From Caryophanon sp036309765 (lineage in GTDB: Bacteria > Bacillota > Bacilli > Bacillales_A > Planococcaceae), in contig JAXJTE010000212.1 of NCBI GenBank assembly GCA_036309765.1, forward strand, positions 1 through 64,000: a stretch of 64,000 bases of DNA. The letters are read 5' to 3'. The notes below the pieces were generated by a model. The model was not told the origin of the DNA and made no database searches. It saw nothing but the letters and a program-made list of their open reading frames with translations. Below are positions 24,970 through 32,436 of the stretch, piece after piece. Each line of letters begins with the position of its first letter. Within the stretch, counting starts at the first letter, position 1. The position numbers and the translations under genes were made by a program.

Positions 24970-25905
24970 ATGACAATTCAATGGTTCCCAGGGCATATGG
25001 CAAAAGCCCGACGCCAAGTAACAGAGCAATTAAAATTAGTAGATATTATTTTTGAGCTAGTCGATGCAAGACTCCCTTTATCATCACGCAACCCGATGAT
25101 TGACGAGGTCATTAATCAAAAGCCGCGCCTTGTCATTTTAAATAAAATGGACATGGCAGACGAGACAGAAACACGTCGCTGGGTGCAATATTTCGATGAG
25201 CGCGGCATCAAAGCAGTCGCACTGAACTCATTTGAAGGAAAGGGCTTAACGTCTGTCACAAAAGCCGCGCAGGAAATTTTGAAGGAAAAATGGGATCGCA
25301 TGAAATCAAAGGGCATGAAGCCACGTGCCATGCGTGCGATGATTGTCGGCATTCCAAACGTAGGGAAATCAACGCTCATTAACCGTTTAGCGAAGAAAAA
25401 CTTGGCGAAAACAGGCAATACACCAGGTGTAACAAAAGCACAGCAATGGATTAAAGTTGGCAAAGAAATTGAACTGCTTGATACGCCAGGTATTTTATGG
25501 CCGAAGTTTGAGGATCAACAAATTGGCTACAAGCTTGCCGTAACAGGTGCGATTAAAGATTCGATTACGAACATGGAAGACTTAGCGGTATATGCGCTAC
25601 GTTTTTTAGAGGAGCGTTACCCAGACCGTTTACAAGAGCGTTACGGTGTTGAGAAGGTCGATGAGGACTTAGTCGTAACATTTAATGCAATCGGTCAAAA
25701 GCGTCGCGTATTCGGGCAAGGTGGCGAAATTGATTACGATCAAGTGTCGCTACTTATTATCCGTGACTTACGCGGGGAGCATTTAGGTCGTTTAACGTTT
25801 GATCGTGTGGAAGATGCGATTGCAGAAGAAGCACGTCAGCAAGCAATTAAAGAAGAAGATGCCGCGCGCCGTGCACAAAATGCGGCACGTAAACAAGGCG
25901 AATAA
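24970..25905 (+). CDS. rbgA: Ribosome biogenesis GTPase RbgA (YlqF)
   Basis: Permuted GTPase needed for late 50S assembly. I chose ATG 24970 (311 residues), since MTIQWFPGHMAKARR is the family start and GGAGGTAA precedes it. A frame from 24925 adds residues unlike the family. G4 NKMD is at 58-61, P-loop GIPNVGKS at 127-134 and DTPG at 171-174. The C-terminus carries an Ala/Arg/Glu-rich tail somewhat longer than in B. subtilis. Confidence 0.95.
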   Translation: MTIQWFPGHMAKARRQVTEQLKLVDIIFELVDARLPLSSRNPMIDEVINQKPRLVILNKMDMADETETRRWVQYFDERGIKAVALNSFEGKGLTSVTKAAQEILKEKWDRMKSKGMKPRAMRAMIVGIPNVGKSTLINRLAKKNLAKTGNTPGVTKAQQWIKVGKEIELLDTPGILWPKFEDQQIGYKLAVTGAIKDSITNMEDLAVYALRFLEERYPDRLQERYGVEKVDEDLVVTFNAIGQKRRVFGQGGEIDYDQVSLLIIRDLRGEHLGRLTFDRVEDAIAEEARQQAIKEEDAARRAQNAARKQGE

Positions 25906-25911
25906 CAATCG

Positions 25912-25945
25912 ACGCAAGTAGCATAGTAGCTGCTTGCGTTTTTTT
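25912..25945 (+). terminator. Terminator after rbgA
   Basis: Arms ACGCAAG-AGC and GCT-CTTGCGT followed by seven Ts. Confidence 0.9.
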
Positions 25946-25969
25946 ATGCGCGAGCGACCAGCGCATTTT

Positions 25970-25978
25970 GGTATAATG
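25970..25978 (+). promoter_or_regulatory. Extended -10 promoter of rnhB
   Basis: TGGTATAAT is a perfect extended -10 element (TGnTATAAT), 46 bases before rnhB. No good -35 box is found 17 bases upstream, as is common for extended -10 promoters. Confidence 0.6.
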
Positions 25979-26023
25979 AACAAATAATCGTGACCGATAT
26001 AAGCAGTAGAAAAGAGGAGCAGT

Positions 26024-26785
26024 ATGACATCTATTAAAGAAATAACAGCTAAGCTAAAGGAAGCAACGACGCTTGAGCCGTGGATTGAAGCACTCGCAGC
26101 AGACGAGCGTGCAGGCATACAAAAGGCGCTCGCGACGTTTCATAACCGTTTACAAAAACAGCAGCAACAGCTCGATGCACATATGGAAAAAGTGGCGTTT
26201 GACGAAAGCTATTTACACGGTGGCGCGTACGTTGCAGGTGTGGACGAGGCAGGGCGCGGACCACTCGCTGGACCGGTCGTAACAGCAGCGGCCATTTTAC
26301 CGCTTCATTGCGACGCGCTCATGGGTATTAATGATTCAAAGCAGCTATCAAAGGAAAAACGCGCTGCATACGCCGCCATTATTAAGGAGCATGCGATTTG
26401 TTATAGCGTGCATTTCCAGTCAGTTGAAGCGATTGATACGCTAAATATTTACGAGGCGACGCGCCAATCGATGAAAGCAGCAGTAGAAACGCTTGATGTG
26501 CAGCCAGACGCGGTGCTTGCTGATGCGATGACGCTCGACATTCCACACCGTCAAGCAAACATTATTAAAGGTGATGCGCTTAGCTTATCGATTGCGGCCG
26601 CATCCATTTTAGCAAAAACAGCGCGTGACGATTACATGGACGCGTTACATGAGCAGTTCCCGCAGTACGGCTTTTGCAACCACGCAGGCTACGGCACAAA
26701 GGAGCATTTAGCAGCCATTGACGCGCATGGCATTACGATTCATCACCGCCGAAGCTTTGAGCCGATTAAATCACTTGTGAAATAA
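26024..26785 (+). CDS. rnhB: Ribonuclease HII
   Basis: Removes ribonucleotides and RNA from DNA hybrids. Catalytic D74 and E75 lie in AGVDEAGRGPLAGPVV. Further motifs are NDSKQLSKEKR and the acidic ADAMTLDIP. An N-terminal helical region (1-65) precedes the catalytic fold, as in the 255-residue B. subtilis enzyme. The SD is AGAGGAG. It is followed 12 bases later by the FliK-like gene. Confidence 0.95.
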   Translation: MTSIKEITAKLKEATTLEPWIEALAADERAGIQKALATFHNRLQKQQQQLDAHMEKVAFDESYLHGGAYVAGVDEAGRGPLAGPVVTAAAILPLHCDALMGINDSKQLSKEKRAAYAAIIKEHAICYSVHFQSVEAIDTLNIYEATRQSMKAAVETLDVQPDAVLADAMTLDIPHRQANIIKGDALSLSIAAASILAKTARDDYMDALHEQFPQYGFCNHAGYGTKEHLAAIDAHGITIHHRRSFEPIKSLVK

Positions 26786-26797
26786 GGAGGGATTTTT

Positions 26798-28621
26798 ATG
26801 TCGATGTCTTTTCAACCAATTCAGTCGCAAACGGTGCAACCAACTGCCTCTCAGCCGATGACGTTGCGTGATGGACAAATGTTTCACGGTACAATTAAAC
26901 AGCTTTATCCGAACCAAACAGCCGAAGTACAAGTTGGTAATCAAAAAATTATCGCAAAGCTTGAAGCACCGCTAAAACAAGGGGACACGCACGTCTTCCA
27001 AGTGACGCAAACACAGCCACAAACGGAGCTAAAAGTCGTAACAAACGCCGGCACACAGCAACAGCAAATGCAGCAAATACTCCAGTCGATGAACTTGCCA
27101 AAAACAGCGGAGCTACAGCAAGCGTTACAGCAGTTCATGAAAGCACAGCTGCCGATTTCAAAGGATGTGCTGCTACAGGCGGAGAGCTTTTTGAAATCAC
27201 TTCCAGCAAACGTCAGCGTGAAGGAAGCGTTAACGGCGATGACGAAAATGCTCGAAGGCAAAATGCCGTTTACGCAGCAAGTATTTCAAGCGATGACGCA
27301 AGGTGCAAAAACGACCGGCATGGTGAACACGCTGCAAAATTTAGAGCAAGCGATACTGCGTGATACGTCCGTTACACCGCAAACGCGCGAAAACGTCTTA
27401 ACGCAGCTGCAATCAATTGCCAAACCGTTTAGCGAGCAAGCAGGTGGCGTGTACGTCGGCAAGCTTGTCGAGCAGCTGCAATCAGGCAATGCGGCGCAAA
27501 AGCAAGAAGCGCTCACACTATTAAAACAAGCGGGCGTATTGCCACAGCAGGCGACGACGACAAACTGGCAGCAAAACGGACAGACGCCAAGCTTAGCACC
27601 GACAGCGAATGCTGGGCAAGTTGTACAGGCACTTCAGCAGGCGACACCGCAGCAGCTACAACAGCAATTGCCACAGCTGAAGCAATGGATTGACCAGCAA
27701 CCCGCGCTCACTGCACCGCAAAAAGAAGCGCTACAGCAAATGATTTCACGCTTTGAGCAGCTACCGAAAACAGCACAAACAGCCGCTATTTTCGCCAAAC
27801 AATTTGATGCACAGCTCGTCAAATCATTTGCGCAAAATGCCCAAACACAGTTATTCGCACAATCCGGTCAGTTAACAGCCCGCGAGCAGCTCGCAACGCT
27901 CGTTCAGCAGCAACCGTCACCATCTACATTCATGCAAATGGCGCAAATTGCATCGAACCAGCCACAAATGCAGCAACTCGTCTTGCAAACAGAAAGCTTT
28001 GTGCAAAATAATATTGACGCCAAAGCAATCGAGCAGGCGATGCGTTCCATTATGCGCGACATGGGCATGAGTTACGAGGCAACGATGAAAAATAATGACC
28101 CACAAGCGCTCGCGTCTCAGCTAAAGCCGCAGCTAATGGAGTTACTTCAGCAGCAAGTTTTACCGGCTACGCGTGATGCGGCAGAAACGATGCTTGCGCG
28201 TTTAAATGGCATGCAGCTCCAATCTGGTGACCAAGGGCATCAGCACCAACTCGTCATGCAAGTGCCCATGCAGTTTTTAGGCAAGCAAACAGAGGCAACA
28301 TTACAGTGGAACGGTCGCATGAAAGATGATGGTAAAATTGATGCGGACTACGCAAGAATTTTATTTTATTTAGACATGACGTCGATTGAGCAAACGATGA
28401 TTGATATGCAAGTGCAAAACCGCATCGTCACAGTGAATGTATTCAACGACAATGAAGTGCTTCAAACGCTTGCGAAGCCGCTAAGTATTGCGCTGAAGGA
28501 AGGTTTAGCCGCTCATGACTATCAATTGTCCGGCGTGTTCGTGAAGCCGTTTGAAGTGAAGCAAACAAAGGCGCCAAAAGTGGAGGAGCGTCCGACGACA
28601 GGAGTGGATTTCCGCATATGA
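26798..28621 (+). CDS. Gln-rich FliK-like protein (YlqG-type)
   Basis: A 607-residue protein at the position of B. subtilis ylqG. The N-terminal 20 residues are polar, followed by a short beta-rich domain (about 23-75). A long central part is very rich in Gln (runs such as QQQQMQQ and QQLQQQLPQL). The last ~115 residues (from about LVMQVPMQFLG) have the alternating beta pattern and the final LKEGLAAHDYQLSGVFV typical of the FliK hook-length C-terminal domain. There is no signal peptide or membrane helix. The stop overlaps the next gene, an FlhB-like domain, by 4 bases. I infer a role tied to type III export. Confidence in the FliK resemblance is moderate. Confidence 0.68.
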   Translation: MSMSFQPIQSQTVQPTASQPMTLRDGQMFHGTIKQLYPNQTAEVQVGNQKIIAKLEAPLKQGDTHVFQVTQTQPQTELKVVTNAGTQQQQMQQILQSMNLPKTAELQQALQQFMKAQLPISKDVLLQAESFLKSLPANVSVKEALTAMTKMLEGKMPFTQQVFQAMTQGAKTTGMVNTLQNLEQAILRDTSVTPQTRENVLTQLQSIAKPFSEQAGGVYVGKLVEQLQSGNAAQKQEALTLLKQAGVLPQQATTTNWQQNGQTPSLAPTANAGQVVQALQQATPQQLQQQLPQLKQWIDQQPALTAPQKEALQQMISRFEQLPKTAQTAAIFAKQFDAQLVKSFAQNAQTQLFAQSGQLTAREQLATLVQQQPSPSTFMQMAQIASNQPQMQQLVLQTESFVQNNIDAKAIEQAMRSIMRDMGMSYEATMKNNDPQALASQLKPQLMELLQQQVLPATRDAAETMLARLNGMQLQSGDQGHQHQLVMQVPMQFLGKQTEATLQWNGRMKDDGKIDADYARILFYLDMTSIEQTMIDMQVQNRIVTVNVFNDNEVLQTLAKPLSIALKEGLAAHDYQLSGVFVKPFEVKQTKAPKVEERPTTGVDFRI

Positions 28622-28911
28622 GCGAGGAACAGCGTCACGTACGAAAACAGGCAGTTGCACTAAAATATGACCCGTCTGTTTCGTCAGGTCCAATCGTAGC
28701 AGCAAAGGGAAAAGGGAAAATTGCAGAAGAAATTTTGTCGAAAGCTACTGAGGCAAATGTACCAATTTATGAAGATAAAGGGCTCGTAGAAATTCTCGGA
28801 CAGCTCGATATGAACACGGCAATCCCTGAAGAACTATATCAAGCTGTCGCTGAAGTTTTTGCATTTATCTATCGTTTAGACCAACAACATAACTTAATTA
28901 GACCGAAATAA
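28618..28911 (+). CDS. Stand-alone FlhB C-terminal-domain protein (YlqH/FlhX-like)
   Basis: A 97-residue protein that aligns with the last 80 residues of FlhB in this window: AVALKYD here, AIALKYD there; VVAKG versus IVAAKG; and VAEVFAFIYRLDQQ versus VAEILAYVYRIKRK. It begins just after the place where FlhB is cleaved. The NPTH cleavage motif is absent, so it cannot self-process. It has no membrane part. The overlap with the FliK-like gene (ATGA) suggests co-translation and a shared task. FlhB-domain-only proteins are known in other bacteria as FlhX. Confidence 0.85.
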   Translation: MSEEQRHVRKQAVALKYDPSVSSGPIVAAKGKGKIAEEILSKATEANVPIYEDKGLVEILGQLDMNTAIPEELYQAVAEVFAFIYRLDQQHNLIRPK

Positions 28912-29054
28912 CCTTTAGTTATGATGTTTTTTTACTATAATATGCAAATGTTAAAACGAAAATTCTAAAAATTAAAGTAAGATGATAATGATAAAGTGCT
29001 GATGCGAGAGAAAAGAGATTTTTTGAAGAAAAAAAGGACTTTTAAGAAGTAATA

Positions 29055-29083
29055 TAGACATTGTAAGAATTTTTGGTTAAAAT
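29055..29083 (+). promoter_or_regulatory. Promoter of sucC-sucD
   Basis: TAGACA (29055-29060) and TAAAAT (29078-29083) spaced 17 bases, in an AT-rich 219-base intergenic region. The predicted start, near 29090, falls inside the palindrome at 29084-29100. No clear terminator separates it from the FlhB-like gene upstream. Confidence 0.6.
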
Positions 29084-29100
29084 AATGTTGTTACAACATT
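29084..29100 (+). promoter_or_regulatory. Perfect 17-bp palindrome at the likely sucC start site
   Basis: AATGTTGTTACAACATT: two perfect 8-base arms around one central T. It directly follows the -10 box, so a bound protein would block initiation. It does not match the CodY, CcpA (cre), FapR, PerR or Rex consensus as I know them. Confidence 0.55.
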
Positions 29101-29130
29101 TCGATTATTGTTTGAATGGGAGGATGGATC

Positions 29131-30309
29131 ATGAATATTCATGAGTATCAGGGGAAAGAAGTTCTACGCCAGTACGGTGTAGCAGTTCCAAATGGGTTTG
29201 TTGCTTTTTCACCAGACGAAGCAGTGAAGGTAGCGAAAGAATTAAACTCGGCGATCACAGTTGTCAAAGCACAAATTCACGCAGGTGGTCGAGGTAAAGC
29301 AGGCGGCGTAAAAATCGCTAAAAACCTTGACGACGTACGTACATACGCGAAAGAACTTTTAGGTAAAGTTTTAGTAACGCACCAAACAGGTCCAGAGGGC
29401 AAAGAAGTTAAACGTATTTACGTTGAAGAAGGTTGCCCAAACATTGCAAAAGAATACTATATCAGTTTAGTAGTTGACCGTGCGACATCTCGCGTAACGG
29501 TAATGGGGTCTGCTGAAGGTGGTATGGATATTGAAGAAGTGGCAGCAGCAACGCCTGAAAAAATCTTCACAGAAGTGGTAGATCCAGTTCTAGGTTTAAC
29601 AGCGTTCCAAGCACGTCGTTTAGCATTCAATATTGAAATTCCAACAAAATTAGTAAACCAAGCAGCTAAATTATTATTAGGCTTATACGATGCCTTTATC
29701 GATAAAGATGCGTCAATGCTTGAAATCAACCCGTTAGTTGTAACAGGTGACGATCAAGTATTAGCATTAGATGCAAAATTCAACTTCGATTCAAACGCGT
29801 TACACCGTCATGCAGATGTACGTGAATTACGCGACTTAGACGAAGAAGATCCAAAAGAAATCGAAGCATCAAAATATGACTTAAGCTACATTTCATTAGA
29901 CGGCAATATCGGCTGTATGGTAAATGGTGCAGGTCTTGCGATGGCAACGATGGATACAATTAGTTACTACGGCGGCACACCCGCAAACTTCCTTGACGTT
30001 GGGGGCGGCGCGACTACAGAAAAAGTAACAGCAGCATTCAAAATCATTTTATCTGATGCAAACGTAAAAGGTATTTTCGTTAACATCTTCGGTGGTATTA
30101 TGAAATGTGACGTCATTGCAGAAGGTGTTGTACAAGCAGCACGTGAGCTTGGCTTACAAGTACCATTAGTAGTTCGTTTAGAAGGTACAAACGTAGAGCG
30201 CGGTAAAGAGATTTTAAATGGTTCTGGCTTAAACATTGTAGCGGCGAGCTCAATGGCAGACGGCGCACAAAAAATTGTGAACTTAGTAGCTGGGGAGGTT
30301 AAGGCATGA
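29131..30309 (+). CDS. sucC: Succinyl-CoA synthetase, beta subunit (ADP-forming)
   Basis: TCA-cycle enzyme subunit that binds nucleotide in an ATP-grasp fold. I chose ATG 29131 (392 residues), where MNIHEYQGKEVLRQYGV begins, with GGGAGGATGG before it. Visible features are VKAQIHAGGRGKAGGVK, EINPLVV and the C-terminal GGIMKCDVIAEGVV segment. The stop overlaps sucD by 4 bases. Confidence 0.97.
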   Translation: MNIHEYQGKEVLRQYGVAVPNGFVAFSPDEAVKVAKELNSAITVVKAQIHAGGRGKAGGVKIAKNLDDVRTYAKELLGKVLVTHQTGPEGKEVKRIYVEEGCPNIAKEYYISLVVDRATSRVTVMGSAEGGMDIEEVAAATPEKIFTEVVDPVLGLTAFQARRLAFNIEIPTKLVNQAAKLLLGLYDAFIDKDASMLEINPLVVTGDDQVLALDAKFNFDSNALHRHADVRELRDLDEEDPKEIEASKYDLSYISLDGNIGCMVNGAGLAMATMDTISYYGGTPANFLDVGGGATTEKVTAAFKIILSDANVKGIFVNIFGGIMKCDVIAEGVVQAARELGLQVPLVVRLEGTNVERGKEILNGSGLNIVAASSMADGAQKIVNLVAGEVKA

Positions 30310-31208
30310 GCGTTTTCATCAATAAAGACACAAAAGTAATCGTGCAAGGGATCACAGGTGAAACTGCACGTTTCCATACAAAACAAATGGTTGAATACGG
30401 AACGAAAGTAGTAGCAGGTGTAACACCAGGTAAAGGTGGCACAGATGTAGACGGTATTCCAGTATTCAACACAGTTGAAGAAGCAGTAAAAGCAACGGGC
30501 GCAACAGTTTCAGTAGTTTACGTACCAGCAGCATTTGCAGCAGATTCAATTTTAGAAGCAGTAGATGCACAGTTAGACTTAACAATCTGTATTACGGAGC
30601 ACATTCCAGTATTAGACATGGTAAAAGTAAAACGCTACATGGAAGGCAAAAAGACTCGCTTAGTTGGTCCAAACTGCCCAGGCGTTATTACATCAGATGA
30701 GTGTAAAATTGGTATCATGCCAGGATACATTCACACAAAAGGTCACGTAGGCGTTGTATCTCGTTCAGGTACATTAACGTATGAGGCTGTACACCAATTA
30801 ACTGAAGCTGGTATCGGTCAAACGACAGCAGTAGGTATCGGTGGCGACCCAGTAAACGGTACAAACTTCATCGACTGTTTAGCAGCATTCAACGAAGACC
30901 CAGAGACTTACGCAGTTGTAATGATTGGGGAAATCGGTGGTACAGCAGAAGAAGAAGCAGCTGAGTGGATCAAAGCGAACATGAAAAAACCAGTTGTAGG
31001 CTTCATCGGTGGTCAAACAGCACCTCCAGGCAAACGCATGGGTCACGCTGGTGCGATCATCTCAGGCGGTAAAGGTACAGCAGCAGATAAAATTGCAGCG
31101 TTAAACGCAGCAGGTATCGAAGTTGCACCAACACCATCTGTAATCGGTGAAACATTAATTAAAGTAATTAAAGAAAAAGGCTTATACGACGCGTGTAAAA
31201 CACACTAA
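30306..31208 (+). CDS. sucD: Succinyl-CoA synthetase, alpha subunit
   Basis: Carries the phosphorylated His and binds CoA. The active-site H247 lies in GHAGAIISGGKGTA. The CoA-binding Rossmann part contains QGITGETARFHT near the N-terminus, and GPNCPGVI follows near 121. It has 300 residues. The SD GGGGAGG lies inside sucC. Confidence 0.97.
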   Translation: MSVFINKDTKVIVQGITGETARFHTKQMVEYGTKVVAGVTPGKGGTDVDGIPVFNTVEEAVKATGATVSVVYVPAAFAADSILEAVDAQLDLTICITEHIPVLDMVKVKRYMEGKKTRLVGPNCPGVITSDECKIGIMPGYIHTKGHVGVVSRSGTLTYEAVHQLTEAGIGQTTAVGIGGDPVNGTNFIDCLAAFNEDPETYAVVMIGEIGGTAEEEAAEWIKANMKKPVVGFIGGQTAPPGKRMGHAGAIISGGKGTAADKIAALNAAGIEVAPTPSVIGETLIKVIKEKGLYDACKTH

Positions 31209-31228
31209 TTCGTGCCGCTAATTTTATA

Positions 31229-31277
31229 GGAGAATCGCTTCGCAAAACGACTTTTGCGGGGCTATTCTCGCATTTTT
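31229..31277 (+). terminator. Terminator after sucD
   Basis: Long hairpin with arms GAGAAT..GC..CGCAAAA and TTTTGCG..GC..ATTCTC, followed a few bases later by TTTTT. Confidence 0.75.
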
Positions 31278-31326
31278 AAGCACCATTTTATTATATAAAA
31301 ATAATAAAAAAGGAGGCTTTTTCCTC

Positions 31327-32193
31327 GTGAACGAACAATTCCTCAGATTTCATCAAATTACTCCAATGAACTATAAAAAACTTCAGCTCTACATTCAGCA
31401 AGACCCTCATTTTGAACAATTCACTAAAATGTCTGCGAAACAATTGAGCATGTATTTACGCTGTTCACCCGAAAAAGCAGCAGCCTATCAGCAGCAATTT
31501 TCAAGCTATTGCCCGAAGCAAATCGTGCAGTTTTATAAAGAGCAGCACATTCACGTTATTTGTTACGGCGACGAGCAATATCCACAAGCATTGTATGATA
31601 TTTATGATCCACCGCTCGTTTTATATGTAAAGGGGAAGGTGGACGCACTTCAGCGAGCTGCTGTTGCGATCATTGGTTCGCGCAAGGCGACCGATTATAG
31701 TCGCTACGCTATTGGACAGCTTATGCCTTATTGTAAGGAGGCGAACGTCGTCATCGTAAGTGGCTTAGCAAAAGGTGCAGATACGCTTGCACATGAGGCG
31801 GCGATTGCTCATCAATGTGACACGGTTGCGGTACTTGGGCATGGTTTTCAGTACATGTACCCAAAAGCGCATACACAGCTTGCGAATTATTTAGCGCAGC
31901 ATCATACGCTTGTGACCGAATATCCGTACCATTACGGGCCGCAAAAATGGTATTTTCCGATGCGTAACCGAATTATTAGTGGCTTGAGTGATGCGGTCGT
32001 CGTGACAGAGGCAGAGCGAAAGAGTGGGACGATGAGTACGGTTGATTATGCATTAGCGCACGGCAAGGATATTTTTGCGGTGCCAGGAAATATATTTTCT
32101 CCGCTATCAGAAGGACCGAATGCATTAATAGCGGAGGGAGCGACCGCACTAACGCTTGAGGAAATGCCGCGCTTTTTACAACATTTTCAATAG
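31327..32193 (+). CDS. dprA: DNA processing protein DprA (Smf)
   Basis: Binds incoming single-stranded DNA and loads RecA during transformation. The Rossmann fold shows VAIIGSRKATDYSRYA, IVSGLAKGADTLAHEAA and TVDYALAHGKDIFAVPGN. An N-terminal SAM-like helical region covers about 1-75. It has 288 residues and starts at GTG 31327, with AAGGAGG 8 bases upstream. It suggests at least the DNA-uptake processing step of competence is kept. Confidence 0.93.
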   Translation: MNEQFLRFHQITPMNYKKLQLYIQQDPHFEQFTKMSAKQLSMYLRCSPEKAAAYQQQFSSYCPKQIVQFYKEQHIHVICYGDEQYPQALYDIYDPPLVLYVKGKVDALQRAAVAIIGSRKATDYSRYAIGQLMPYCKEANVVIVSGLAKGADTLAHEAAIAHQCDTVAVLGHGFQYMYPKAHTQLANYLAQHHTLVTEYPYHYGPQKWYFPMRNRIISGLSDAVVVTEAERKSGTMSTVDYALAHGKDIFAVPGNIFSPLSEGPNALIAEGATALTLEEMPRFLQHFQ

Positions 32194-32209
32194 AAAAATT
32201 GAAAAAAAG

Positions 32210-32299
32210 TTGCATTATATGAAAATCTGTTATACATTTTGCAACAGATATTCTTTTCAAACGACTTCACTTGGAAATTCCAATGTGGCGATGTAAAAG
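32210..32299 (+). promoter_or_regulatory. Promoter region of topA
   Basis: Two candidates: TTGCAT (32210-32215) with TACATT (32233-32238), and TTGGAA (32271-32276) with TAAAAG (32294-32299), both spaced 17 bases. The second -35 box is one arm of the perfect palindrome TTGGAAATTCCAA (32271-32283). Downstream, the arms CTGTTAGCG (32305-32313) and CGCTAACAG (32366-32374) could fold the leader. Confidence 0.4.
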
Positions 32300-32436
32300 T
32301 CATACTGTTAGCGAAATGAACAGTGCATGAATTCGGTTTACTTTAAAATAGAAGGAACACCAATCCGCTAACAGATGAAGCATAAATAGTCGTATAACGA
32401 ATTAAAAGAACCTCTCATTTTAGAAGGAGGATGTAT

